Below are positions 11,501 to 25,200 of a stretch of DNA of 64,000 nucleotides, piece by piece; positions within the stretch are counted from its first letter, which is position 1, and each line of letters starts with the position of its first letter. The notes under the pieces were generated by a model. It saw only the letters and a list, made by a program, of their open reading frames with translations. It was not told where the DNA came from and searched no databases. The DNA is from Branchiostoma lanceolatum (lineage: Eukaryota; Chordata; Leptocardii; Amphioxiformes; Branchiostomatidae). The stretch lies in assembly GCF_035083965.1 (NCBI RefSeq), contig NC_089723.1:37083193-37147192 (forward strand). Direction: 5' to 3'. Both the position numbers and the translations under genes were made by a program.

Positions 11501-14500
11501 AATAAAAGGCCTTCAAGGCTTGGATCACAGGTGTTTCTTTCTCACAGCCTGTTTTGTTGCTAAAAGCAAACAACACATCCAGAATAACAGGGAAACCAGT
11601 TAGAGAAACAACAACAACAATAATCAATTGTTTCTCTAAATAGAGTCTGAGGTTAACCTCAGACTCTATTTGTCTTCTAAAGGAAACTTCAAGTCTTTCG
11701 AACATTGTATATCAAATGATAAGGCTGCATAACAGAATATCCCCGAGTCCAGTTACCTGTGTGGCTGTTCCATGACTTCAGCTGAAGTGTTTCCCACTGC
11801 AACTCTCCACTCCGTGGGCTGGGTGAAGCCTGACAGCTCCTCAGGGAGGTAGTGTACAGTCAGCATACTGCCATCTGGGGGAACAAGAGTATGGCAGAGA
11901 TTTGCTTTGGAATTTTATTGCCACAGTACAATACAAGTGGAACATAAGGCAGCAATTACTGGTATTGTGCACAACACATTACATATCTCAGAGCACCTTA
12001 CACAGTACAAAAACATATACTGGACAACCTAAACTGTTTCAATCTGGCTTATGCATGCCTTTAAATAGGACAAATACATTCTCTGACCACCATGCATTTC
12101 AATGTGTATTGTCCTCATATAGCAATGTATATAGCTTATACATGTATCTAAATCAATTGAACAGTAAAACAATAAAGCTGAATAAAGAGAGAATCAGACT
12201 CCATCATACCTCCCCCTGCCCAGTCCAGCCTCTGTACATGTATCTTAATCAATTGAACAGTAAAACAATAAAGCTGAATAAAGAGAGATCAGACTCCATC
12301 ATACCTTCCCCTGCCCAGTCCAGCCTCTGCACCATGTGGCTCACACACATCTCCACCAGGCGAGTCCAGGGGACGTGGCAGGCCGTGGGTTCACAGTCGG
12401 GCACATCGTAGTCCAGGTAACACGTGTCCTCAAACTCTGTCTGTACTCGGTCTAACAGCCACCGCAGTCTGGGGAGAGGCAAGGGATTACTTTACATCTT
12501 GGTCTTAGGCCACACCAATTTAATTTCATGGTTCTCAGAGCTTGGAAAATAATGTTAGATTGGAAGATCAACATGAAATCAGAGTCTGAGTGGAAAGTCT
12601 GTACTTTGGTGCACACAATTTCAGGGAGTCAACACTGAGTCAGATTAAACTTTTCCCTGCCTGGCCAGTTGAACTGTCTGTTTTCATGATGACTGCTTGT
12701 TAAGATTTTACATGAAAATGTCCGACAACCAACAAATGAAATTCAAATCAGATTTAACCCGGCAATTGCAAATATTTGCACGACCTGTGGAAAACACCAG
12801 CTTTTTTTCAAAAGCACTTGTTGCATATTCGAAAGTTGCTCACCTTGTCAGAAGCACAGTTTGCTCTTTGGAGTCAGCAGGTAGTGACAGGACGTAGTCT
12901 GCACAGTACTGACACACCGACGACCAACTCTCTGTCAACACAGAAACACAAATTTTTACAATAGACAAAAGTGGGGTGTTTGGGGCATTTTTTTCTGAAT
13001 GTTTACATACGTGTACAATTTTTTAAGATGTTTTAGACTGTTTTAATACATGCAACATACACATCCAAAATTACAACATGTACCACTAATGAATCCTTGG
13101 CTGAAAGCACAATACTCAGCTACCGTACTGTTTGAAGAGCACTTGTGCACTGTGATGCATTGTGAGTACTATGTCAATGCTGAAGGCCCCTGGCTATATT
13201 CTGCATTGTACATGTGCATTACCAGGGGCTTTCAACTTATTGAAATATCACCCACAAAACATCACAGCATCACAGTGCACTTGAAACCGTAAACTGACTT
13301 ATTTCTAACTTCAGCTTGTTTGTGAGAGAGGCACCTACCCTCTGCATCCATGTATGGGACAGGGGGCAGCCGTAGGGCCAGGATTCTCTCCTGTAGCAGG
13401 GTCAGCTGGGCCTCACTGTTCCACTCCAGGGAGAGAAGGTCTGGAGAGAGACAGAAGCAGAAACTTTATGATGCAACAAAAAAATAACTACAAACTATTA
13501 AATGGAAATACAAAATACATACGACAGGAAAAAAATGCTCCAGGGAGTGTTCACACTTGTGTGCATAGTCTAGTCCGCATGAGTTCAGTACATGTGTATT
13601 GACATTTTTTTTAAGTTTGCAGGAAAGAAATTATTTAACCTATAGTTGCACAGACTGGTTGTCGAACCAATTTTATTTTCTGCCACAAACTTTAATAAGA
13701 CAGCAACTGAAATACAGACTTGAATAAGTGTGAACATCCACCAACCGCTTTAAGGCTTGTCATACTCTTCATTTGGGTGGTACCCTTCAACACACAATTT
13801 ACAGTCAGTGTGTACCTGTTCTGTGTCCAGCCGTGACAAACTCAGCGACAGGCCATGACAGGGCTTGGAGGTTGTTGGAGCTGGCCACTCTGGCCAGGTG
13901 TTCCACTAGACTGTTGTACAGGCACACGATAGGCCCGGGGGTCTGCAACAATCAACATGGATGTGCATGCAGTTTTCTACAGCTTATTTATCAGACATTT
14001 ATTAATCAACATGGAATTAAAAAATACCAACAAATCCATACCAAGGGCTCAAATTATTTTTTGGGAACAACCTAAAGACTAAGGTGCACAGAAAAGATTT
14101 TAGTAGCACAAGATAAGAAAATGACAAGTTTACAGCATGAAAATAATTCTATGGCAGACAACCAACTCATCCCGTATTAACTAATGAAGAATTTTACAGC
14201 ATTGATAAAATGTACATGTAACCACATTGTAAGATGCTTGTAAAGGCTAGTTAGGACACTTTCCTATACTATAAAATCATTGAATGACTGTGTACCAAAG
14301 TCATCATCATCATTCCAGGGTTTTATACCAAAGTAGTGAGTGCAAATTTCTTGATTGGGAGGTCAGGACTGGTGTATTTCAATTTTGGAAAAATAGGAGC
14401 AGGAGATCTGAACAAATTAGATTGACTGCTCACCTGTTGTGGAAGCCCTGCCTTCCTCCTCTGAGCTGCGTCCTGGTACACAACGGAGGAGAACTCTCCC

Positions 14501-16246
14501 GCCAGACTGTTCTCTACATAGTCTCTCAGGGTCTCAGTCTCCAGCGATGGGGGGAGGGGGGCACGCTCTCCCAGCCAGCTCAAACCCTCACACAACTGCA
14601 ACATACAGGGGAAACAGAAAGCATATTCTTAGTTACAGCGTGAGATTGTGAGTGCCTGAAGCCAGGCTGTTCTCTACATAGTCTCTCAGGGTCTCTAACA
14701 TTTGAGCAACAGGGATTGGGCTGTTTTAAATGGCCTGTGACACCTGGAGGGTTAAATTTAATTTAGTAAACACAGCAAACTGTTATGTTACTGGAAGTGC
14801 ATACAGTACAGTCATTGTGAGTTCTGTTCTTTGTATACAACCAATTCATTAGTGTTTATACCTAGCCAACATTTTGGTGACTGCCTCTATTACCTTGAAG
14901 TTCCTGGAACGCAATATTGACTGGTTCTACTTTCTGCTGCAGCTACATGTAAGTGTCACTGCTGCAGTGTGAAGAATGCGGTCCCAAACATGACTAAGCT
15001 TGTGTCCCCCCCCCATCAAGGTTCATGACTGGAGAAGTGGAGGCTGGGGATTTAGACTCAGTCACATTTGGGACAGCAGTCTTCATCGTTCATATTGTCC
15101 TTCTATTGCAAAATCAAGTCCCTGTGAAAAAATATGAATTTATTATATAACAGTTATACAATGGTACAGAAAGTGCTATATTACCTTTCTGCACGTGTCC
15201 TCATCTTCCACGTCCCCGCTGATGTCCACGACTCGACAGTCTGACACCAGCTCCCCGTCCGTCAGCCCCCTCACGTCCAGGAACGCTCGCACGTCCTCCC
15301 CTGGGTCCGTTCCCCACCCCAGGGGCTGCTCCCCAGGGTCTGCTCCCCACCCCAGGGGCAGCACCAGCAGGGGCAGGCTGGGGTGGAGCGGCTTGGCTTG
15401 CAGGAGCCGTACCAGTCTGAGCTGGCTCTCTAACCAGTATGTCTATCGGGTACAATAAACAGGTGAGTTTAGCTTTGCATTAGAGTCTAAAATACCTGGA
15501 TGAAATGAAACTTTATGTCACGTTGGACATTCAGTATTCTACCATATCTCAGAAGCTTCTCTTGTATCCCATGGGCTTCCACAGCGCTTCACTGTAAAAA
15601 AATTCTTAAAATCTTTTGCTTGAGGACACCAAATTTTCTCAACTTCTGGTGTATTCGCATTGACATCTGTGTTTTCTTGGGTGGGTATGACATCAAAAAA
15701 ATACAACACAGTGTCATACTCGTTCCCAGTCCTCCTGCAAGTCCGCTGTCAGGCATGCATTTGAGAATGATGATTCCTTGGGTGATACAGAATATCGTGT
15801 AGTAATTTCTATAAATGGTCCAAGTTCCACTAACTATTTTTGTCCATAAGGCCACACCAATTCAATTTCTTGGTTAACATATTTTTTTTTTAAATTCTAA
15901 CCAAAAAAAATCATGAAAACAGAAGGCTGGGGTGAAAACTTAATGCACCTGACCCTGTTCACTCCCTGATACTGTGGTCACCAATTTAAAGTAAAAACAT
16001 TTCTCTAAGATTCTGTTTTCATGTTGTTTTTCCAATTCAGCATTTTTTAAATATCTTTTTTATTCCGTTAACCAAGAAAATAAATTGGTGTGGCCTAATA
16101 CTATGATCATGATGATAACTCACCTCCAGACTGTCCTGGTCCAGTGGTGGGGGAGGCAGAGCCAGGATGACAGCTGATGTTCCCAGTAACATGTGTTTAC
16201 TCTCCACTTCATCTGTGTCCTCTTCTTTTAACAACCCATGCACTGC
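8593..16246 (-). CDS. MCM3AP: MCM3AP exons 21-32: C-terminal MCM3AP-specific region
   Basis: Exons: 16124-16246, 15185-15442, 14434-14595, 13816-13942, 13339-13440, 12844-12931, 12305-12468, 11757-11874, 11339-11430, 10306-10414, 9256-9367, 8593-8784. Conserved stretches include [20 protein letters not shown] (like VYWLSALLQLKQLLQAKPF in human), [17 protein letters not shown] and [12 protein letters not shown]. The final helix is [18 protein letters not shown] with NSLLDMGDF. For exon 29 the acceptor tatttgtag at 11431 was chosen over a nearer tag because only it keeps the frame open. This half carried the acetyltransferase annotation in vertebrates; catalytic residues cannot be judged from sequence alone. 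Confidence 0.92.
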
Positions 16247-19200
16247 CTGGAGTCAACAACAAAGCATCATTAGGAAATCTTTTTATCAACAGCTGATGTT
16301 CCCAGTAACATGTGTTCACTCTCCACCTCATCTGTGTCCTCTTCTTCCAACAACCCATGCACTGCCTGGAGTCAACAACAAAGCATCATTAGGAAACCTT
16401 TTTATCAACAGCTGATGTTCCCAGTAACATGTGTTCACTCTCTACTTCATCCGTGTCATCCTCTTCCAACAACCCATGCACTGCCTGTAGTCAACAACAA
16501 AGCATCATTAGGAAACCTTTTTATCAACAGCTGATGTTCCCAGTAACATGTGTTTACTCTCCACTTCATCTGTATCATCCTCCTCTAACAACCCGTGCAC
16601 CACCTGTAGCCAACAACAAAGCACCATTAGGAAATCTTTCTATTTAACAGCTGATGTTCCCAGTAACATGTGTTTACTCTCCACTTCATCTGTGTCATCC
16701 TCCTCCAACAACCCATGCACCACCTGTAGCCAACAACAAAGCACCATTAGGAAATCTTTCTATTTAACAGCTGATGTTCCCAGTATCATGTGTTCACTCT
16801 CCACTTCATCTGTGTCCTCCTCTTCCAACAACCCGTGCACCGCCTGAAGCCAACAACAAAGCACCATTAGGAAATCTTTCTATTTAACAGCTGATGTTCC
16901 CAGTATCATGTGTTCACTCTCCACTTCATCTGTGTCCTCCTCTTCCAACAACCCGTGCACCGCCTGAAGCCAACAACAAAGCACCATTAGGAAATCTTTC
17001 TATTTAACAGCTGATGTTCCCAGTATCATGTGTTCACTCTCCACTTCATCTGTATCATCCTCCTCCAACAACCCGTGCACCGCCTGAAGCCAACAACAAA
17101 ATATCATCAGGAAATCTTACAAAGCTACTAGTATGTAATTTATATATGATTGTTAGCTTAACCTTTAGCACACTGAAGCAGCCGTTTGGCACCACATTCT
17201 CTATTGGTTACACAGCAGGTTAAAGCAACAAGATTAAAGCGACCGGTACAGTAGTTAAGCAGGGTTACTAGTCTGAGCCTCAGCAAATAATGACAGCCTG
17301 CTATGTCTAGTAATGTACATAATTTTATTATTAGTAACATTTAGGAAATCTTACAAAGCTATAATAATTGTAGGATAAAACCAAGGGAAGACACAAGTTT
17401 GCAATGATAAATGAAAGTAAAACAAACCCTGATATTGCTAAGTTGTCTCTAATGTTAATCTACACATTTCAAATGTGTATTTCAAAAACCTTCTTAATTC
17501 AAACCCTGGCCGCCATAGCTGTGGTGGAATTTAACATGTATTCAAATAACAGCCTCCCAGTGCGGCTGAGAAGAATAGTGAAGACAAGACATGATCTAAA
17601 TGCCGACGACAACGATCTACACAATGCATTAAAGGTAGATCACGATTAACCATGAATATTGTTTCATGTAATCCAATTATGCAAATAAGGTTCTGATCAA
17701 TAATACATGTGTCCATTGATCATCTCCTGCCGCTCTACATGTATGTTGAATTTGACTATCATATGGAATATGATTAATATATAACTGCAAGAACACAAAC
17801 ACTAACCAGAAACAAACATCCCCTGCCTACATGTAGGTACAGCACCTGAACTTTCTGAAGGGTTTTAAGTTAAACATTAACTATGAAGTTTGTATGTGGG
17901 GCAAAATGCAATCAGTAACTTTGCAGGTCAATGTGCAAACTCAGTCATATGACACTGTAGGTCTAATACAGTCTACAGAAGGTTTTTACTGAAGGTTTTG
18001 CTTCATATCTTGTGATCCTGGTATCTATCTGGTGAACATTTTCCACAACAATGGCTGACCAGACGTCAAGGCAACTACAACCAGGTGATCAAGGCCAACA
18101 GCCACCAACTGCACAAGGAGATCAGCAGCAGGTGAGGGAGGGGGGCACTGGACATGTCCTACATGCATGCACTTATAATGAAGAAATAATCAAACTAATG
18201 CGATCAAGTGTATAAGACAAGCTCAACATTATCCAAGACAAGTGTATTAGACAAGACAAGTAAAGAGACATTTCAAGTACTGATGTCATGTTATGACACA
18301 ATTTTCTGTCAGTCTTAGACAAATGCATCTTTATACCATGCAAAAAAGAAACTGTAAATAGCAACTTAAGAGTATCAAGATATGAAGCAGTATAGTTGAC
18401 AAACAACTAGTCATTGTGTGTTGTGTCAATCTACATGTAGATGTAACTAGCCTTAAGTCTTAATTAACACTTTGCCTTACATTGTACCTGTTACAATTGT
18501 TGTAAAACAAAATTTGACTTCAGCCTGTGCAGCATGGTGACCATCACCGACCGACAGGCCAACAAGAACCCGACATTCCAGGACAAGGTAACCCGGCCCC
18601 ACCACCAGCGCTACAGATGTCTGTAGGTAAAGTAGGGGATGTTTTTGGCGGAGCGACCATCAGGATCCAGAGCCAAGCCCTTGCAGCAGGAGGCCTCACG
18701 GGAGGACTTGTGACTACTGCATATGCTGCAGCTTCTTTTGCAGCCAGGAAGGTTTGTTTGTTTGTTTGTTTTGCATAACAAGTAAACTGCTTTTAAGCAC
18801 AACACACCAGTTTTGTAGAGTAGGACTGGTACAAGCTACGTACAACCGGATCTGTAATGTTTGATTCACTCACATTGGGATGGACTAAGTGTGTTGGGTT
18901 CCTAAACATGCCCGTGGTGTGACTCTCCTCAAACAAGGGGCCTCCGACTTCATGTCCCATCCAAAAATACATCAACCAAGGCTATGTACTTCTTAGTCAA
19001 GGGAAATAGGCGTTAAGTGTCTTTCCAAAGGGCACAACATTGGGGCCTAGTAGGGATTCAAACCTAGAACCGTTTCTAAAACTACAATAACCCTAACCCC
19101 ATGACCACTTTACCCCCTTTAAGGTTTCAAAGTCCCCTGCAGTAGTGATGGGAGCTGGTATGATGGGAGCTGTTGCTACAGGCGTTACATCCCTGGCAGC

Positions 19201-22200
19201 TTTCTACATGGCCAACAGACAACCAGCAGACGAGGCCATACACAGGGTAGTAGACAGAGAACGGCACGTCCAAGTACAGGAGATAGAGGAAGGGTCACTG
19301 CTGGTGCATGTCAAGTTTCTAACACTGGTAAGGCACAGCAAATATGAAACTTTTATCATTTAGCAAATGTTTCATTGTGACCATACAAAACATAAATGAT
19401 TTAATGGTTGAAATCAATTTTCCAGCATCAGAGATGGCAAGCTTCACGCCTTTGTTTTGCGAGAGTATGTCAGAAAACCACATACATTAGATGGCTAGAT
19501 GCCGAAATTACTTCATTCAGGGATGGAAACAATAAATTGGCTTTTTTTAGAGAAAAATGTAGGAAACAATAAGGCCTAGGAAAAAGATGTTGAATGTGTT
19601 TCCAGTTTCCCGACCGTCCTTAGCAATAAACTACCAACCTTTATTTGGATCTACTGCTTGCAAGGGATATCAAATTTTTGATCTGACATCTGAGTTGTAG
19701 AAATAGAAAAAGTGATATAGAAATTACTGTGTAAATATCAAGAAGAAAAGGCTGATCATGAAGACCTTTGTAATACATCTTAAAGTTTACAGAATGCAAA
19801 ACACACAGAATTGTTCTATTCCCTGTTTCCCCAGGCTGGCTACTGGGTGATGCGCTCCTTAAACGAGAGGATCGACCGGGGGAGCGACCGCACCTGTCTG
19901 CAGCTGCTGCTGGAGGATGAGCTGCAGAGGATCGGCTGGACCGGACCCATCCAAGTGGGGATGGAGGGGTGGTGGTTTGCTGAGGAGGAGGGACAGGAGG
20001 AGGAGGAGGCAGCAGGGATGGAGCAGGAAGAGGAGAGATGGGAGTGGGCAGGGAGGATGGGGAAACAGGTATGCTCAGAGGCTTTAATAGAATTATTGCA
20101 CATTCTTCGTATGAAGTACCGTAAAAGGAAAATATTCAAAGGCATTCAATTCTGCGGTAGGGAGAAAATGGTGTTCTCGGATGAAATGGTGGACTTCTTC
20201 ACCGCGAAAACCACAAACATAAAACCACCGCAAACATTTCCCTTTTTACAGTACTGTATGGCTTTGTATCTATTACCTGATGTTTTGCTACCTGACTATT
20301 TGAGTTGCAAAATAAACTTAAATATAGAACTATTACTAGCTCCAAATCATCAACAGTGAATAAATCATACAATTCATGAAATTGGTAACATTCTGTTTAC
20401 AGTCAGCATCCCCCAGTGTAACTACAGAAGGAGACTCGGGCCTGCCTGAAGACGTGTCGTCTGTAGCAGCCATGTCTGTCTCTTCAGCTGGAGAGGTGGA
20501 AGAGGGGCCACTCCAGCGGCTCAGAGCCAGGCTACAGAAGCACAAGGACTCACCAACAGCACAACGTTACATCAAGGTCTTTAGGTCCTGGGAGGAAGGA
20601 GCAGGAATCCTGGCCAGCAGTGGATACACAGACCTGGGGGGAGTGAAGGCCTTGGTACTGGGATTCATGCAGCATAACATAGTATCACCAAGTCTCACAA
20701 GTACAGTACTGTATGACCAGTCATTGTTGAACCTGAGTAAAGCTCAACTGAAACAGCTAGTGACCTCCCAGCTACAAGTCGACCCCACGGACAGCACCTG
20801 CCTGCTGCTGACAGCCCTACAGCTGCCAGAAGGAGACAGCCGGGTGCAGACCCTGCAGCAGGTGGTTGCTGCCATCCTACAGCACGGACCGGCAGACTGG
20901 CTGTACCAACACCTGCACCACATCTACTGCGAACTGGGTGAGGCCATATGGAACGCAAGCCCTCGGTTAAAGCAAACGATACCAAAACTTTTCAGGGGGG
21001 GTGATCTGTCAGCTTTAAACAAAGCCCTGTCTGCCATGGCTAGTTCCCTTATGTACAAACAGGACCATTTGGAGACTGTGTACTTCACAGCCATACTGTC
21101 TGAGGAAGTGTCTGTGACAGAAGCCATCAGACAGTTTGAGCACCTCCTCAGGCTGGCACCAGAGTGTGATTACTATGTGCGGCATGCTCACTACTACCTG
21201 GCCACCCTGTACAACCAGCAGCAGGACAGGCAGAAGGTGATTCACCACTTCACCAGGGGGGAAGAGAGGGAGACCAACAGGCTACCTAGGTTTGCTGAAG
21301 TCCTCGGATCCATCAAAGATCCTGCTAGAAAGGCATATGAACAATGTCTATCTAAGTGATGGTCTTCTATCTCTTCCCAAATTACATATATTGAAGATGT
21401 GTGAAAGTCCTATCCTATGGCAGAATTCCATTTCAACATTTCCATTCACTTTTCTTTTCACAATTATGCAAAATTAATGACTTTTCTCTAGAAAGTACCT
21501 TATTGCAAGATGATACTTTATGCAAATCTTCATGACATCACAATGATGTCATCAAGCGTAATAGAGCCATGCCCATTTTCAGTAAAAATGGTCAAACTTG
21601 TCTTAGATGCTCGGGCATTTATCAAGATTGATAGAAAATGGTGATATTTCACAAAAATGTACATAATAGTTCCATGTATTGATGTACTATCATGGAAACA
21701 TTGGAGTTATAGAATTTCCTCATTAATAATGCAAGTTCAATCCTTATTGTTGTTGATCAATAATGCAAATAAGGTTTTGATTAACATGATCGTACAAACA
21801 TATGGAAAATATGTTGTGAATTATTAGCCTCTTCCATTGACCCTATGACCTGGATTATCCGTCAGATAAGATTGATAATCATGTACAATGCTAAAAGTTA
21901 CGTTTAATGATACAGAATTACTGTATAACTACTGTATAGCAAAAAGGACTTAGGTTATCATAAGGTGAAGACTGGGATACTTGCAAGAGAAAGTCTGTGC
22001 TCATTGCTGTGGAAGTGCCTCAATGTTAAATGATAAATGATCGAAGGGAATTTTACTGCCTGTATCTGTATGTGTCTGTTGTGCGTGTGTGTGTGTGTGT
22101 GTGTGTGTGAATAGGCTACTAGTATAGGCTACCACAAGGTGAAGTCTGGCAAGGATACTTCCAAGAAAAAGTCTGCTACTGCTATGTTGGCTGCCACCTC

Positions 22201-25200
22201 CTTGTGCAGACTCTGAGGTATTATTTTCAGTTACAATGTCTGTCAGTTTGTGTTTTCTTAGTTATTTCACAGTATGTGACAGGAAGTAAAGGGCACACAG
22301 TCAGATGGGGAGTGATGGGGATGGGGAGTCATAGGAAGTGGATTTCATAGTTGGCAGAATTAGTCATGTATACAATCATTAGCTTTGTGACCATTATGTA
22401 GAATCATGCATAGTCTTTTTGATGGTTATGCATGCATATTCTTCCAAATGAAATAGACATAACATAAATTTGCTAATTTCATACTGACAATAAATCATCC
22501 ATTAGATTCTGATATAGACATTATCAAGCTATTGCTTTGTATGTTGTTTGTATTTCATATGTACTGTATGAATCTTCCATATGGGCCGGTGTGCCTCAAA
22601 TAAACAATGACTGACACTGACAATGAATGAACATGGACTGGTATAGTTAAGATACCTTAAATATAACTCCAGCTTAAATATTTGTCAGACCTCGCAAAGA
22701 GCATTCATACCAGGGTCCATGAATCTGGATTCACCGAGGTACGGGGTTGACTCTGCTAAAGCCATTTGCATTCATACCAGGATTTGTTTAATCTGGCCAA
22801 AATCAAGTCCAGTCAATGCAGTTTAACCAGAAACCACTAGATGGTACTTAGTAAAAGAAACATGCTCTAAATGCAGAAATGTTTGCAGCGGTCTTATGTT
22901 GGCAGTTTTTGTGTTTAACTCTTCAGCGTGAACTTAAGTCAACCATGCACTTTTTGCCCACCTATATATATATATATGACTGCAGCCCTACTATTGTTTC
23001 AAACGCGAACTTAAAACCGTGGTCGTACACGCCATTTTCTCCCTCCTGTGAAATTAAATGTATTTACAGAAATGGGAGAACAGAAACATCATGTCATGTG
23101 GAACCCTCTGTAGAGAGCTACTGCCCCATGGCACCAGGAAGGTAAGTTTATGTGTGGTTTAATACACCAGGTCCTATTCATGACTCAAGCACTCCTCTCC
23201 TTGATTTAACTCATTACCACAATGGCATTTTAAGAGCCTCAGGGTATAACATAGAACTACATCAAATGATGGTCCCTCTATAATAATTGTTTACACAATG
23301 TACAAAAATAGGAATATGCACCATCGAAAATCACATTTCACTGTCTGCTTCACCCATAAGCAAGCTGTGATGTTTATTTGTCGCCACTGACATGTCAGAG
23401 GTGAAACTTTGACCTTTCAACATTTGACTCAATAATAAGAAGTGAAAAAACCAGTTCTAACTTAGGCACCACTTTGCATGCAGAATCGATTCCACATGGA
23501 TCGGCACTGAAATATTCCTAAGATCGCCGTCAGATTTGTGCCTCACAGGTGGGAATATGACCTTTATTGTTCACTGTACAAATTCTAAATCTCTGAGGAA
23601 GGCTTGCAACACTACATAGAAAGTTATTACACAATATACGTTGTATTTTTTTCATATTAGAAAGCATGCCCTACCATGGGCGCTACTTCTGTTTGAAAAG
23701 ACTAGAACCATTTTCCAAGCTTAATGACAGATGCTTTCACGAAATGCTTCTTCTGGTTTTCAAAATACAACATGTTTTGTACTTGAATATATATTCTCAA
23801 AAGTTACTAAAATTTTGTCCAGAAAGTGGTTCATCTGGGTGAGAAAATACCTATTTGATATGTTGGGAATGGGCAATCAAGCTGAAACTTCCTTATATAC
23901 ACTATGTCTATGCCCAAAAGAGGCAAGTTTACTACCCCTCAAGCAAAACTTTGACACATTTTAGGGACCATGTTTCTGTAACAGAATATAAATCAAGAGG
24001 ATCTGTCATGTACAAAAATATATCTATCAAGAATTATGTATTTGTAGCATGCGTATACATTTTATATAGTCCATTGTGGTTAGCGATCTTGCCTCTGGAA
24101 CTAGAAGCCCCGGGTTTGATCCCGGCTGCGTCGCTCACCCGACATGCACGCTACTGGAAAGGGTCACAGTCCTTAGGACGGGACGTTAAGCCGTGGTCCA
24201 CTGTTCATTGTGTTTGTCAAAAAGAGCTAGGGGAATTTCCCCCGGTACAATGAACCTGTAAATACTGTACATAGCGTCTATCTTCTCTGTCACGACCAGT
24301 GGAAGATTAGCTCATCTGTTCATTGAGTTCATTTGAGCTAATCTGGTTCGAGATTACTTAGTTTACTTTCCTTTTTATGTCAACCTGGATCTAAATCAGA
24401 CCACAAAATACCGACACATTTCCTATTCTAACCTTATCCTTTCAACTGTTTATGTGCCACGAGGCGGTGCGCAGTTCCCTCCTAGTGGGAAACTTGGGAT
24501 TCTGAGTGGCTCATAAGCCCATTTTTAGAAATCCTACTAGCATTTAGAATAGGATGCTATGCTGCAAGGTTTCAAGGAGACAAATTCTACATGCCCCCCC
24601 CCCCCCCCCCGGTCAAATTTTTCCCCATGAACCTCCTCCTAGAGCAATTTCTTTTTTCTTTTCTGCCAATTCACTTTCTTCTGCACAGCACATCTGTCTA
24701 GCTTCTAAACAGTGACTAAATACTAACAGTTTGTTTCGCCTTGCAAAACTGTATTTACCTGCTTGTGTTATTGAGTATGTATTACAATTAGCAAGACCTT
24801 CAAGCATAGCATACATGTTTGTCTAGATAGTGGCATCAAAACTTTCTGAAGGGCTTCGAGTTAAGCATTTAAAAGTTTGACATCAACTGGAATTTCCTGT
24901 ATATGTTGGTCAAAATGCAATCAATACTTTGTATGTCAAGTCAATGTGCAAACTCATTAGCTCTTACAGTTTGAGAGTCTGAATGTTTTGCTTTGAACAT
25001 CGAGTAATCGTATGCGGTACAAATTGTATGTCAGGTCAACAAAAGACAAAAATGGCTGACCAGACGTCAAGGCAACCACAACCAAGTGATCAGGGCCAAC
25101 AGCCGCCACCTTCACAAGGAGAACAGCAGCCTGGACAGGTGGGAGAGGGGGGCATTCTGCCTGTGCAGTATGGGGACCATCACCATGGACAGACAGGCCA

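Larger units (their letters stand above)
21360..25051. other. Spacer between the two nested genes
   Basis: It holds the 3' flank of gene A, which stays alignable with the 3' flank of gene B for about 200 bp (gtgaaagtcctatcct, tggcagaattccatttcaac-like motifs). There is a (GT)n tract at 22085-22109, a MITE at about 22868-23070, a SINE at about 24068-24260, a 17-base C run at 24594-24610, and from about 24840 the duplicated 5' flank of gene B. No exon is supported. Confidence 0.6.

Noticed and set aside
16167..16847. Overlapping + strand frames with repeated serine/threonine peptides
   Set aside because: They arise because the 119/120 bp array reads open on both strands. The biological strand is the - strand exon 21 boundary.
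19840..20145. Serine-rich - strand frame opposite nested gene A exon 4
   Set aside because: Shadow of the acidic exon: gag/gaa codons read as ctc/ttc on the other strand. The same shadow appears opposite gene B.
24594..24610. 17-base C run
   Set aside because: A simple homopolymer, likely to vary or to be a sequencing artefact; no function inferred.
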